Of a stretch of DNA of 43,690 nucleotides, positions 31,213-40,803 are shown piece by piece; the stretch's first letter is position 1, and each line of letters opens with the position of its first letter. Position numbers and translations under genes: made by a program. Under the pieces are notes generated by a model, which saw only the letters and a program-made list of their open reading frames with translations, did no database searches and had not been told where the DNA came from. The stretch is from Mycetocola sp. (GTDB lineage: Bacteria; Actinomycetota; Actinomycetes; Actinomycetales; Microbacteriaceae), in NCBI RefSeq assembly GCF_025464835.1, contig NZ_JAODMP010000062.1:1-43690 (forward strand). The letters run 5' to 3'.

Positions 31213-31722
31213 TCAGCGGCGCTCAAGCACGCCGCGGATGAAAGCTGCCTGTCCGACGTGTTCCAGATCGTCGGCGAGCACACTCACCAGCCGGACGCCG
31301 AGCGTGACCGGCGGGGTCCAGCTCTCGTCGACGATCCTGTCCAGTTCCGCGTCAGACAGCCCGGAGACGAGATGCATGGTGCGGTCGTGGACCTCGTCGA
31401 AATAGCCGAGCAGGAGGTCGGGTGACTCAACGACGACGGCCGCGACGTCATCGCTCGAGTGAGCGTATCCGGTGTCCGCCGGCGGCAGCGGGAGACGGAA
31501 CCGGTCGACCCAGCCCGCCGAAAGCCAGATCTGATCGGTGCCGAGGATGTCGGCGATGTGGTCGTCCTGGATCCGGGTGAGATGCCAGACCAGCCAGGCG
31601 ATCGAGTTCGCGTCTGCGTCGAGCCGAGCCATCAGCATTCGTGCGTCGAGTCCCTTCACGACCCGGTGAACGCTGCCGGAGACTCTCCCGAACGCATCCG
31701 TCAACAGATCTGCACGTGTCAT
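31213..31722 (-). CDS. DinB-family protein
   Basis: 169 aa, four-helix bundle. Conserved metal His motifs: WLVWHLTRIQDDH and DDLEHVGQAAFIRG. In actinobacteria such proteins are often mycothiol-dependent transferases or isomerases; the reaction here is not known. ATG 31722 overlaps the upstream gene's stop (ATGA), and AGGAG lies 8 bases before the start within that gene. Last gene of the three-gene set with DoxX-like and catalase-like products. Confidence 0.88.
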   Translation of the reverse strand: MTRADLLTDAFGRVSGSVHRVVKGLDARMLMARLDADANSIAWLVWHLTRIQDDHIADILGTDQIWLSAGWVDRFRLPLPPADTGYAHSSDDVAAVVVESPDLLLGYFDEVHDRTMHLVSGLSDAELDRIVDESWTPPVTLGVRLVSVLADDLEHVGQAAFIRGVLERR

Positions 31723-32426
31723 GATGAGCTCTCCTGGATCTTCGAGTATGACGGTTCGCGCACCCGGCGGGCCCAGGCATACCACTCAGAGCCCGGCAGC
31801 AGGTTGCGCACGGGGTCGTAATGGTCAGGGGTGTCGACCGGGCTTCCGGCCTCGCGGCCCAGTTCGAGCACGGCGAAGGGATGCCAGCGCCCGGTGATCG
31901 TCGCTGAGTACAGGCGCAGGCGCCAGGTAGTTCTTTCGAGCGCAGCTGCGAGCTCGGGTAATCCGGTTGGGAGGTCCTCCGGTTCTATCGTGCGGGCGGC
32001 GAGGAGCACTGGGCCGCCCGCCGAGCGATACGGGAAGAAGGTGGTGAACCGGGCGCGGGAGGGGGATCGCTGCGCTGCCAGCCAGAACCGGGACGGGACA
32101 CCGAACCCTGTCGAGGCGAAGAGGACGTCAGCGGCTCCGGTCGGCACGGCCAACCGCACCGCAAGCCCGATCACGTCTGGCAGGGGAGAAGGAACGCCAA
32201 GCGATCGCGACACGCGTGCCGACACGGTGATCTCCGCGGCGGGCGGGGAATCGAGGACGGGCAGACCGGTTGTGCTGCCGGTGAGGAACCGCACGGTTCC
32301 CTCGAGCGCGACACCGTGCGGATGGATCGGCCGCGGATGCCGGATCCGCTGCAGGAGACCGAAACCCTCAGCGAGGAGCCGCCCGACGACGCCCGCCGCG
32401 GTGGGGTGCTCACTGGATCCGGTCAT
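31719..32426 (-). CDS. Catalase-like-domain protein (small, single domain)
   Basis: 235 aa. Blocks RIRHPRPIHPHGVALEGTV, ARVSRSLGVPSPLPDVIGLAVR, FASTGFGVPSRFWL and TFFPYRSAGGPVLLAARTI resemble the catalase-fold proteins often labelled phosphodiesterase or heme-catalase-like in actinobacteria. I see no complete catalase active site, so peroxide cleavage is doubtful. ATG 32426 has GGAGGAG 8 bases upstream; it overlaps the DoxX-like stop by 4 bases (ATGA) and the DinB start similarly, so all three are translationally coupled. Confidence 0.7.
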   Translation of the reverse strand: MTGSSEHPTAAGVVGRLLAEGFGLLQRIRHPRPIHPHGVALEGTVRFLTGSTTGLPVLDSPPAAEITVSARVSRSLGVPSPLPDVIGLAVRLAVPTGAADVLFASTGFGVPSRFWLAAQRSPSRARFTTFFPYRSAGGPVLLAARTIEPEDLPTGLPELAAALERTTWRLRLYSATITGRWHPFAVLELGREAGSPVDTPDHYDPVRNLLPGSEWYAWARRVREPSYSKIQESSS

Positions 32427-32836
32427 CGGGAAGCTCCTCCACTCCGACCGACTTGGAGCGCCAACGCGATCAGCGGCACCTGCAGAGGGAGCCGGGCAAC
32501 GACGAAGACCCGGACCGGCAGCGGTTGCCGGCGAACGATGCTCACCGTCCGGAGATTCGCGGGAAAGACGGCGACCAGAAAGACCGCAGCGAGAAGCCCG
32601 CCGAGGTTCCGGAAGCGATGGGATGCCACAAGAGCGGCGAGCACCAGCTCGGCCGCCCCGGACCCGTAGGTCCAGGAGCGGCTGGAACCGGGAAGACGCA
32701 GGGGCACGATCGGATCGAAGATGCCAGGGCGGAGGAAATGAAGTGTGCCCGTTGCCGCGAACATGACCGCCGTTGCCGTTGCCGTCGCGGCCGCCCCAGG
32801 CCCCGGTCGGGTGGGAGCTGTTCGCGACGCAGGCAT
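32423..32836 (-). CDS. DoxX-like membrane protein
   Basis: 137 aa with about four helices: AVMFAATGTLHFLRPGIF, GSGAAELVLAALVASHRF, GGLLAAVFLVAVFPANLRTV and VFVVARLPLQVPLIALAL. This HF/RPGIFDPIVP and FPANL pattern fits the DoxX-type family; these are uncharacterised in most bacteria but may link to quinone or thiol redox. The start at ATG 32836 has no good ribosome site; Met25 (MFAATG) is an alternative. First gene of the coupled three-gene set. It starts 50 bases after the RecQ stop. Confidence 0.75.
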   Translation of the reverse strand: MPASRTAPTRPGPGAAATATATAVMFAATGTLHFLRPGIFDPIVPLRLPGSSRSWTYGSGAAELVLAALVASHRFRNLGGLLAAVFLVAVFPANLRTVSIVRRQPLPVRVFVVARLPLQVPLIALALQVGRSGGASR

Positions 32837-32886
32837 GGAGCAACAGTATGGGCAGACACCTGCTGAGGCAATGGCCGACCAGCGGC

Positions 32887-34557
32887 TCAGCTTCGTTCGA
32901 GCAGCCGATTGGAAAGGATGGCTTCGAGGGAGAGCACCTTGTATCCCTCGCTCTCGAAGAAGACGGTGATCCGGTCCTCTTCGACGTGCATGACCACGCC
33001 GTCACCCCATTCCCTGTGGCGGACAGCCGCCTGGGCCGGGAAGATCTCCGATTCCACGTCGGCTTTTTCGTCGGATGCGGATCCTGAGCTGCACGTGTCG
33101 CAGTTGCCGCAGGGCTCGGGCAGGTCCTCGCCGAAGTAGCCGAGGAGGTACCGTCTCCTGCATCCTGTGGTCTCCGCGTACGCCCGCATCATGGCCAGGC
33201 GGGACTCCTCAATCCGCTCACGGGAATCCGCTGTGGCGACCGCGGCGGCGAGCCCCGCCTGCGCGGCCTCCTCGGGCGTTCTCGACCTCAGTGATCGGGA
33301 CAGCCGCAACCCGCGCCGGATCGCGACGAGGGCATCCGCCTCCTCCAACAGCGATATGACGCCGCTGAGCTTGCGACGGGACAGCCCGGTCGTCCGGGAC
33401 AGCCGCGCGACGGACACGGCGGTGTCCGATTCGGCCACCGTTCGCAGTACCGCGACGATGGCGTCCTCGTCCGGTGTTCTCGACGCGAAGAACGCACGGA
33501 GTCCCAGGTCCTCGGATCGGTAGTGGAGGGCGGCGAGCGCCTCGTCGCCGTTCCGGCCTGCCCGGCCGATCTCCTGGTAGTAACTATCCGGGGAATCGGT
33601 GATCGCAGCGTGAACCACGAAGCGGACGTTGGGCTTGTCGATTCCCATGCCGAACGCCGATGTCGCGACGACCACGTCGACGCTGTCGTCGAGGAACGCC
33701 TCATGAACCTCCCGCCGTTCACCCGCGCTCAGTCCCGCGTGATAGGCGCGTGCCGCCAGGCCGCGCTGCGTCAACTCGTCGGCGTACCGTTCGGTGTCGC
33801 GGCGGGTCGCCGCGTAGACGAGTCCCGGCTTCGGCAGGTCAGCGACGGCATCGACGACCGCGTGCCGTTTCGCAGCATCCGACTCGTGGCGGTTCACCTC
33901 CAGCCGGATGTTGGGCCGATCGAATCCGCGGGTCAGCACCAGCGGGTCCGTCATGTGCAGCCGTTCAACGATCTCCTCGCGGACAGGCCCAGACCCTGTC
34001 GCGGTGAGCCCCAGGGTCGTCGGTCCTGACAGCCGGTCGATGATCGCCCCAAGCCGCAGGTAGTCCGGGCGGAAATCGTGACCCCACGCCGACACGCAAT
34101 GCGCTTCATCAACCACGAAGAGCGAGACGGTGAGCTCGGTGAGACGCTCCACGACATCGTCCTTCGCGAGCTGCTCCGGCGCGAGGAAGAGGTACCCGGC
34201 CTCCCCGGAAGCGAGCGCCGCCCAGGCCCTCTCATTGGCGGAATCGGACTGCGCCGAGTTCACCGCCACGGCGTCAGGGGCGCCAGGCGCTGCGGTGATG
34301 CCTGCGACTTGGTCCGCCTGAAGTGCGATCAGGGGAGAGACAACGACGGTGACACCATCGAGAAGGAGTGACGCTACCTGGTAGATCGCCGACTTGCCAT
34401 ACCCGGTCGGCATCGTCGCGAGCACATCCTGGCCGGCGAGAAGGGCGTCGATCGCCGCCCGCTGGCCAGGGCGGAGTTCCGCCCAGCCGAACGCCGCCTC
34501 GGCCACCTCGCCGACGGCATCCGCTTGTCCGTCGCTCGGATGCCTCACCTGCGACAC
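32887..34557 (-). CDS. recQ: RecQ-family ATP-dependent DNA helicase
   Basis: 556 aa. Helicase motifs: LRPGQ, Walker A MPTGYGKS (49-56), DEAH (150-153) followed by CVSAWGHDFRPDY, ATSAFGMGIDKPNVR and QEIGRAGRNG. A zinc-binding block with four Cys (GCRRRYLLGYFGEDLPEPCGNCDTC) ends the core. There is no RQC or HRDC domain; a short C-terminal barrel-like part (VRHREWGDGVVMHVEEDRITVFFESEGYKVL) replaces it, as in shorter actinobacterial RecQ proteins. The start GTG 34557 is 18 bases after the 68-aa gene. Unwinds DNA during repair. Confidence 0.93.
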   Translation of the reverse strand: MSQVRHPSDGQADAVGEVAEAAFGWAELRPGQRAAIDALLAGQDVLATMPTGYGKSAIYQVASLLLDGVTVVVSPLIALQADQVAGITAAPGAPDAVAVNSAQSDSANERAWAALASGEAGYLFLAPEQLAKDDVVERLTELTVSLFVVDEAHCVSAWGHDFRPDYLRLGAIIDRLSGPTTLGLTATGSGPVREEIVERLHMTDPLVLTRGFDRPNIRLEVNRHESDAAKRHAVVDAVADLPKPGLVYAATRRDTERYADELTQRGLAARAYHAGLSAGERREVHEAFLDDSVDVVVATSAFGMGIDKPNVRFVVHAAITDSPDSYYQEIGRAGRNGDEALAALHYRSEDLGLRAFFASRTPDEDAIVAVLRTVAESDTAVSVARLSRTTGLSRRKLSGVISLLEEADALVAIRRGLRLSRSLRSRTPEEAAQAGLAAAVATADSRERIEESRLAMMRAYAETTGCRRRYLLGYFGEDLPEPCGNCDTCSSGSASDEKADVESEIFPAQAAVRHREWGDGVVMHVEEDRITVFFESEGYKVLSLEAILSNRLLERS

Positions 34558-34575
34558 CGTGCTGCCGTCGTTGGT

Positions 34576-34782
34576 TCAGCGCGCTGTGTCATCGCCGTAC
34601 CGGCTGGTCTTGGGAGTAAGGGCGCTCAAATCCGACACATCACCGGTGGGATCGGGCAGGTCGTTGAGCGTCACCAGCCCATCCGGGTCTTTCGGGTCCC
34701 GGATGCCGGTGATGCGCTCACCGATGGTCGACCGGGGACCGCGCGGTTCGTCAGGGTATTCGGGGTGTTTTTTCCTGTCCAT
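34576..34782 (-). CDS. Small acidic hypothetical protein
   Basis: 68 aa: MDRKKHPEYPDEPRGPR, then GERITGIRDPKDPDGLVTL, NDLPDPTGDVSDLSAL and a basic end (TPKTSRYGDDTAR). Hydrophilic, probably disordered, no known domain. It is real by context: ATG 34782 has GAGGAGAG just upstream, it starts 22 bases after the Rv2629-like stop, and ends 18 bases before recQ. The open frame extends upstream to 34869 inside the other gene, but without a ribosome site. Confidence 0.72.
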   Translation of the reverse strand: MDRKKHPEYPDEPRGPRSTIGERITGIRDPKDPDGLVTLNDLPDPTGDVSDLSALTPKTSRYGDDTAR

Positions 34783-34804
34783 GTCTCTCCTCAGAATACA
34801 TTTG

Positions 34805-35989
34805 TCACGGGATGGGCCTGGATCCACCGGGAACGGCTGGACCGGTCGGCCAGCGGAGAACCGCCGCAACCCCGGCTCGCTGAGGTAACCGCCCGGGGTC
34901 CACGAACATCAGGCCGGAGCCGGCGACGAGGGCGGCACGCGCCAGCGCGAGGGCGGCCGGGACCGAATCGAGAACGGGGACCCCCAGCGCCTCCTCCGGC
35001 GCCGACGCCACCCACGGTTCCGCCGCGAGAGCGAACAACGTGCGATCGCCGATCGAATCGAGGTCGAGAAGCATCGTCTCGACCTGCCCCTGCTGGAGGG
35101 CGTGGAGAACGGCGCCGAGCCCGACGGCACCGTTTTCGAAGTCGCCGGCGGAGAGCCTGTCGATTGCCGTGGTCTCGTCCGTCGCACGCAACTCGTCGAG
35201 CCTCGTGGCGACGTGTTCGTCGAGGGCATCCCTGGATGAACCGGCGGCCCGCACGTGCGTCGGAACGGTTGACATGATCTCACGCGACGCCGGCGTGAGC
35301 TCTTCGGAGAGCAGCTGGACGGCGCGGATGTCGCCAGCGAGGACGAGCAGCCGCGGCCGCAACTCTCGCACCAGAGCGTCGACGGCCTCGGCGAGCTGAT
35401 TCTGGTTCTGCTTCCAGATTTCCTCTGAGTGGTGCTGGTACCGGCTGTGGGACCAGCCACCGGCCTGCACCTTGTTCAGGCTGTCCGTGCGTCCCTGGAC
35501 GTCCTCATGGCGCAGGGTCCCGGTGTGGCGAGCGCGGAAGGCGTGGATCTCACCCCCCTCACGCCCTGCCTCGACGACGAGGTAGAGAGCGTCGTTGTTG
35601 CGGTCGACGAGAAGGGGGAGCGGGTTCGGGACGGTCGAGTACGCCACCATCTCGGCGGATGCCATCGGTCCGCCCAGAATCTCGTCGACGGCTGGCTCAC
35701 CGTCAGCGACGACGAGGAACCGGGAACACGGGCCGCCGACGCCGGTCGGCTCGGCGAGGATTCGATCGATGACGGCACGGTCGGCCTCCGGTGAGCCAGC
35801 TGCGGCGAGCGAATCCTGAATGACCCGCCTGTGCAGGTCGGCATCCTGACCTGAGCCGTCGAAGAGCTTGGCCGCGTCAACATGAACGATGCTCGAAGGG
35901 GCCTGGCGACGCCACAGAGCCGCCCACTGCTGGATCTGATCCGAGCGGATGTCACGAGTCGTGTTCTCGGTTGTTGGTCGATTGACCAT
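34805..35989 (-). CDS. Rv2629-like / Vms1-type eRF1-related protein
   Basis: 394 aa. The middle part carries GGWSHSRYQHHSEEIWKQNQ, the signature of the bacterial eRF1-like group to which Rv2629 and its relatives belong, and a following LLVLAGDIRAVQLL strand and C-terminal eRF1 domain-3-like half. Related proteins (Balon, Rv2629/Msmeg relatives) occupy the A site of idle ribosomes; others in the Vms1 group act on tRNA. The GGQ loop of true release factors is absent. ATG 35989 has AGGAGGA 5 bases upstream. First gene of a run with the 68-aa protein and recQ; divergent from glgX. Confidence 0.8.
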   Translation of the reverse strand: MVNRPTTENTTRDIRSDQIQQWAALWRRQAPSSIVHVDAAKLFDGSGQDADLHRRVIQDSLAAAGSPEADRAVIDRILAEPTGVGGPCSRFLVVADGEPAVDEILGGPMASAEMVAYSTVPNPLPLLVDRNNDALYLVVEAGREGGEIHAFRARHTGTLRHEDVQGRTDSLNKVQAGGWSHSRYQHHSEEIWKQNQNQLAEAVDALVRELRPRLLVLAGDIRAVQLLSEELTPASREIMSTVPTHVRAAGSSRDALDEHVATRLDELRATDETTAIDRLSAGDFENGAVGLGAVLHALQQGQVETMLLDLDSIGDRTLFALAAEPWVASAPEEALGVPVLDSVPAALALARAALVAGSGLMFVDPGRLPQRAGVAAVLRWPTGPAVPGGSRPIP

Positions 35990-36267
35990 GATCTCCTCCT
36001 CAGAAGGGCGCGAGACACGCAGGGCGTCGAACAGGCCGGCGACCGCGCCGCGATGTAACGAATGCTTCAATGAAACCCTCGCCGCAGGAGCGGCACAAGG
36101 CCTGCTTTCGCGAGTCGCCGGTATTGGCGCCGCTGACGGATCGCGTCTATCATCCAACGCCGCAAAAAGCCAGCGACAGCGGCCGAAAAGGCCCCACGGA
36201 GGTCGACAGCCTAGATTTGTACAGGCGCCGTCAGCATGTTCGCGGGCGACGTCTGACAAGGAGATCG

Positions 36268-38478
36268 ATGGAAATCTGGCCAGGAACCGCCTATCCGCTC
36301 GGTGCAACCTACGACGGAAGCGGCACGAACTTCGCCGTCTACAGCGAAGCCGCACACAAGGTCGAGCTCTGTCTCGTCAACGAGGAGGGCGGCGAGGAAA
36401 CCAGGATCGAGCTGCGCGAGGTGGAAGCCTTCATCTGGCACTGCTACCTGCCCGAGGTGCAACCGGGGCAGCGATACGGTTACCGCGTACACGGGGACTA
36501 CGACCCCAGCCAGGGCAAGCGGGCCAATCCGAACAAACTGCTTCTGGACCCGTATGCCAAGGCGACTTACGGGAAGAACGACTGGAGCCAGGCGTTGTTC
36601 GCGTACAACTTCGGGGACCCAGACTCACGCAATGACGAGGACTCCGCTTCGCACACGATGCTCAGCGTCGTGGTCAACCCGTTCTTCGACTGGGCCGGCG
36701 ACCGGCACCCCAGCACACCGTACAACCAGACGGTCATCTATGAAGCCCACGTCAAAGGTCTTACGCAGCTCAACGAGAGCATCCCGGAGGCGCAGCGCGG
36801 AACGTACTCGGGCATCGCGCACCCCTCCACAATCGAGCATCTGCAGAAGCTGGGCGTCACGGCGATCGAACTCATGCCGGTGCACCAGTTCGTGCAGGAC
36901 TCCACCTTGCTCGACAAGGGGCTGAGCAACTACTGGGGCTACAACTCGATCGGCTTCTTCGCCCCGCACAGCGACTACGCCTCCACCGGTGAAGACGGCC
37001 AGCAGGTGCAGGAGTTCAAAGGCATGGTGCGATCGCTCCACGCCGCCGGCCTCGAAGTCATCCTCGACGTGGTCTACAACCACACTGCCGAGGGGAACCA
37101 CCTCGGCCCCACTCTGTCGTTCCGCGGCCTCGACAACGAGGCCTACTACCGCCTCGAAGAAAACGACAAGCGATACTACACGGACTACACAGGCACTGGC
37201 AACACGCTCAACGTGCGGCACCCGCACTCGCTGCAGTTGATCATGGACTCGCTGCGCTACTGGGTGACTGAGATGCACGTCGACGGTTTCCGCTTCGACC
37301 TCGCGAGCGCCCTCGCGCGCGACCTGTACGCGGTCGACCGGCTCTCCACCTTCTTCGAGCTTGTGCAGCAGGACCCGATCGTCTCGCAGGTGAAGCTCAT
37401 CGCCGAGCCGTGGGACGTCGGCCCCGGCGGGTACCAGGTCGGGAACTTCCCGCCGCAATGGACGGAATGGAATGGGAAGTACCGCGACACGGTTCGCGAC
37501 TTCTGGCGCGGAGAGCCGTCTACCCTCGCGGAGTTCGCCTCCAGGATCACCGGTTCCGCGGACCTGTACGAGCACTCCGGTCGCCGCCCGGTCGCCTCGA
37601 TCAACTTCGTCACCGCTCACGACGGTTTCACCCTGCGTGACCTCGTGTCATACAACGAGAAGCACAACGACGCGAACGGTGAGGACAACAACGACGGGGA
37701 GTCACACAACCGTTCGTGGAACTCCGGCGTCGAGGGTGACACTGACGACCCGGCGGTGCTCGAACTCAGGGCTCGGCAGCAGCGCAACTTCATTGCCACG
37801 ACGCTGTTGTCGCAGGGGGTGCCGATGCTTCTGCACGGCGACGAACTCGGCAGGACCCAGAGAGGCAACAACAACGGCTACGCGCAGGACAACGAACTGA
37901 CCTGGGTGCACTGGGACCAGGCCGATGCCCCGCTCGTCGAGTTCACGGCAGCCGTGGTGCGGCTGCGGAAAGAGCACCCGGTTTTCCGGCGCAGCCGCTT
38001 CTTCGACGGACGCCCCGTGCGCCGCGGCGAAGGAGAACCGCTTCCCGACATCGTCTGGCTCAACCAGGACGGCGCGGAGATGCAGCCGGAGGACTGGGAC
38101 GAGAAGCTCGCGCGCACGGTTGGTGTGTTCTTCAACGGGCAGGGCATCCGTGAGCGTGACGCTCGCGGCCAGGCCATCACCGACGTAAACTTCCTGCTGT
38201 TCTTCAACGCGGACGCGGAGGACGCTGAGTTCACCCTGCCGCCGGAGGAATACTCCCCGGCGTGGGAGATCGTCGTCGACACGGCAGGGGAGGGCGCCGA
38301 CTCGGTTCCTCGCCCGGCCGGAGCCCAGCAGCCGGTCGTTGCACGGTCACTCATCGTGATGAGGGCGTACAGCGCGCCGGAGGTCGAGCCGGACCACTCC
38401 GTCGCGGCCTCGCTTGCCGTTCTGAGCGGGTCGCAACTCACCTCATCGACCGACGTCAAACCCGGAGCCGGCACATGA
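36268..38478 (+). CDS. glgX: Glycogen debranching enzyme GlgX/TreX
   Basis: 736 aa. It cuts alpha-1,6 branches of glycogen, giving linear maltodextrins for TreY. N-terminal CBM48 domain ([20 protein letters not shown]). GH13 barrel residues: nucleophile D344 in DGFRFDLA, acid/base E380 in LIAEPWD, D452 in [23 protein letters not shown] is a GlgX/TreX signature. AAGGAG 5 bases before ATG 36268. TAGATT at 36212-36217 may be a -10 box, without a clear -35. Its TGA overlaps the TreY ATG (ATGA), so the genes are coupled. Confidence 0.97.
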   Translation: MEIWPGTAYPLGATYDGSGTNFAVYSEAAHKVELCLVNEEGGEETRIELREVEAFIWHCYLPEVQPGQRYGYRVHGDYDPSQGKRANPNKLLLDPYAKATYGKNDWSQALFAYNFGDPDSRNDEDSASHTMLSVVVNPFFDWAGDRHPSTPYNQTVIYEAHVKGLTQLNESIPEAQRGTYSGIAHPSTIEHLQKLGVTAIELMPVHQFVQDSTLLDKGLSNYWGYNSIGFFAPHSDYASTGEDGQQVQEFKGMVRSLHAAGLEVILDVVYNHTAEGNHLGPTLSFRGLDNEAYYRLEENDKRYYTDYTGTGNTLNVRHPHSLQLIMDSLRYWVTEMHVDGFRFDLASALARDLYAVDRLSTFFELVQQDPIVSQVKLIAEPWDVGPGGYQVGNFPPQWTEWNGKYRDTVRDFWRGEPSTLAEFASRITGSADLYEHSGRRPVASINFVTAHDGFTLRDLVSYNEKHNDANGEDNNDGESHNRSWNSGVEGDTDDPAVLELRARQQRNFIATTLLSQGVPMLLHGDELGRTQRGNNNGYAQDNELTWVHWDQADAPLVEFTAAVVRLRKEHPVFRRSRFFDGRPVRRGEGEPLPDIVWLNQDGAEMQPEDWDEKLARTVGVFFNGQGIRERDARGQAITDVNFLLFFNADAEDAEFTLPPEEYSPAWEIVVDTAGEGADSVPRPAGAQQPVVARSLIVMRAYSAPEVEPDHSVAASLAVLSGSQLTSSTDVKPGAGT

Positions 38479-40802
38479 GACTCCCGCTCTCGACATACCG
38501 CCTTCAGATCCGGGAGAGCTTCGACCTGAACGACGCCGGCGAGGTCACCGACTACGTGACCTCGCTCGGCGCCGACTGGCTCTACCTCTCGCCGCTCCTC
38601 GTCGCGGAGCCGGGATCCGATCACGGTTACGACGTCATCGATCATTCGCGAATCGACCCCGTCCGCGGCGGCGCGGAGGGACTGGCGAAGCTTTCACGTG
38701 CCGCCCGATCCGCTGGGCGCGGCATCCTCGTCGACATCGTTCCCAATCACATGGGTGTCGCGACGCCGTCAGCCAACGGGTGGTGGTGGGATCTGCTCAC
38801 TCACGGGCAGGGTTCGCGGTACGCCGAGGCCTTCGACGTCGACTGGGCCGCGGCAGACGGAAAAATCCGCATCCCCGTGCTCGGCGACGGCGACACGGAG
38901 CTCGACGCACTCGAGGTCGTGGACGGACAGCTGCGTTATTACGACAATGCGTTCCCACTTGCTCCCGGGACGGCGGACGACGGTGCGGACGCCAGGACGG
39001 TCCACGACCGGCAGAATTACGAACTCGTGAACTGGCGCCGTGCGGACGCCGAGCTCAACTACCGCCGGTTCTTCGCCGTGAACTCCCTCGCAGGCATCCG
39101 GGTCGAAGTGCCGTGGGTCTTCGCCGAATCCCATGCGGAGATCGTGCGTTGGGCACGCGAGGGGCTGATCGACGGACTGCGGGTCGACCACCCGGACGGG
39201 CTCGCGGACCCGGGCGGATACCTCGACGCGCTGCAGGCAGCGACCGGTGGCACCTACGTTCTCGTGGAGAAGATTCTCGAGGGAGACGAACAGCTGCCGC
39301 CGAGTTGGGCAGCCGCAGGAACCACCGGATACGACGCCCTCGGCGACATCGACCGGGTTCTCGTCGACCCCGCAGGCAAACTCGTCCTCGACGAACTCGA
39401 GGGCCGGTTGCAGGGCACCCCTGCCGACATCGACACGGTCTGGCCAGAGCTGATCTATGAGAGCAAACGGCACATCGCCGACGGCATCCTGCGTTCCGAA
39501 GTGCTCCGCCTGGCTCGACTGGTTCCGCAGGTGGCTGGTGCTGACGACGCTATCGCCGAGCTCCTCGCCGCTTTTTCCGTCTACCGGTCGTACCTGCCGT
39601 TCGGTGCCGAACACCTGCACTTCGCTGCTCGGACCGCAGCCGCCAGGCGCCCTGACCTGGCGGACCGTATCGATGCCCTCGTTCTCGTCCTTGCCGACCC
39701 GGAGCATCCCGCCGCTGTGCGATTCCAGCAGACGTCTGGCATGGTCATGGCAAAGGGCGTCGAGGACACCGCGTTCTACCGGTTCTCCCGGCTCACCTCA
39801 CTCAATGAGGTCGGAGCGGAACCTGGAGAGTTTTCGATCGGCGTGGACGAGTTCCATGCCAGGCAGCAGCATCGGCAGGCGGCGCTTCCCGCGTCGATGA
39901 CCACCCTGTCCACCCACGACACCAAACGCGGTGAAGACGTTCGCGCCCGCATCTCGGTGCTGGCCGAGATGCCCGCTGAATGGTCCGCCGTCCTCGACGA
40001 GCTGCGGTCGATCGTTCCGCTCGACGACGGACCGTTCGAGAAACTGCTGTGGGAAGCCGTGATCGGCGCCTGGCCGATCACCAGGGAACGGCTCGACGCT
40101 TACGCCGAGAAGGCGGCGCGGGAAGCCGGCACGTCGACCACCTGGACCGAACCGAACGAGACGTTCGAGAAGAAAATGCACGAGCTGGTCGCTGCCGTCT
40201 TCGACGATGATCGGGTGAACGGCATCGTCACCGCCTTCGTCCGGCGGGTCGCCGAGGCCGGCTGGTCCAATTCGCTCAGTGCGAAACTCGTGCAACTCAC
40301 CGCGCCGGGCGTCCCCGACGTGTATCAGGGCAGCGAACTCTGGGAGACGTCGCTGGTCGACCCTGACAACCGCCGTCAGGTCGACTTCGCGGTCCGGCGC
40401 GACTACCTCGCCCGCATCGACCGCGGCTGGCTGCCGGAGGTCGACGAAACCGGAGCGGCGAAACTGGTCGTCACCTCACGCGCTCTCCGCCTGCGCCGGG
40501 ACAAGCCTGAACTGTTTTCCCGGTATCTTCCTGTCCCCGCTTACGGGAGCGCCGCCGGCCACGTCGTGGCCTTCGACCGGGGCGACGCAGTGACCGTGGC
40601 CACGCGACTGCCACTCCGCCTCCAGGCTGCCGGGGGCTGGGGCGACACGACGCTTGAACTCGCCGGGCGCCGCTGGTTCGATGCCCTCACCGGGGAACGC
40701 CACGATGGTGGCACGGTGCGACTGGCGGACCTGCTCCGACACTACCCGGTCGCCCTTCTGGTGGCCGACGACTTCGATGACTCGCGAGCGATGGAGGACT
40801 GA
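38475..40802 (+). CDS. treY: Maltooligosyl trehalose synthase TreY
   Basis: 775 aa. It turns the reducing end of a maltodextrin into an alpha,alpha-1,1 link, making maltooligosyl trehalose. [21 protein letters not shown] is the family's start. GH13 residues: D238 in [11 protein letters not shown]265 in LVEKIL, D482 in [17 protein letters not shown] and ETVLPDVYQG-like ([12 protein letters not shown]) are present. The start overlaps the glgX stop by 4 bases; treZ begins one base after the stop. Middle gene of the operon. Confidence 0.97.
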   Translation: MRLPLSTYRLQIRESFDLNDAGEVTDYVTSLGADWLYLSPLLVAEPGSDHGYDVIDHSRIDPVRGGAEGLAKLSRAARSAGRGILVDIVPNHMGVATPSANGWWWDLLTHGQGSRYAEAFDVDWAAADGKIRIPVLGDGDTELDALEVVDGQLRYYDNAFPLAPGTADDGADARTVHDRQNYELVNWRRADAELNYRRFFAVNSLAGIRVEVPWVFAESHAEIVRWAREGLIDGLRVDHPDGLADPGGYLDALQAATGGTYVLVEKILEGDEQLPPSWAAAGTTGYDALGDIDRVLVDPAGKLVLDELEGRLQGTPADIDTVWPELIYESKRHIADGILRSEVLRLARLVPQVAGADDAIAELLAAFSVYRSYLPFGAEHLHFAARTAAARRPDLADRIDALVLVLADPEHPAAVRFQQTSGMVMAKGVEDTAFYRFSRLTSLNEVGAEPGEFSIGVDEFHARQQHRQAALPASMTTLSTHDTKRGEDVRARISVLAEMPAEWSAVLDELRSIVPLDDGPFEKLLWEAVIGAWPITRERLDAYAEKAAREAGTSTTWTEPNETFEKKMHELVAAVFDDDRVNGIVTAFVRRVAEAGWSNSLSAKLVQLTAPGVPDVYQGSELWETSLVDPDNRRQVDFAVRRDYLARIDRGWLPEVDETGAAKLVVTSRALRLRRDKPELFSRYLPVPAYGSAAGHVVAFDRGDAVTVATRLPLRLQAAGGWGDTTLELAGRRWFDALTGERHDGGTVRLADLLRHYPVALLVADDFDDSRAMED

Positions 40803-40803
40803 C

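Noticed and set aside
36625-37620. 331-codon minus-strand frame across glgX
   Set aside because: Antisense to a complete GH13 enzyme; Val/Glu/His-rich low-complexity translation.
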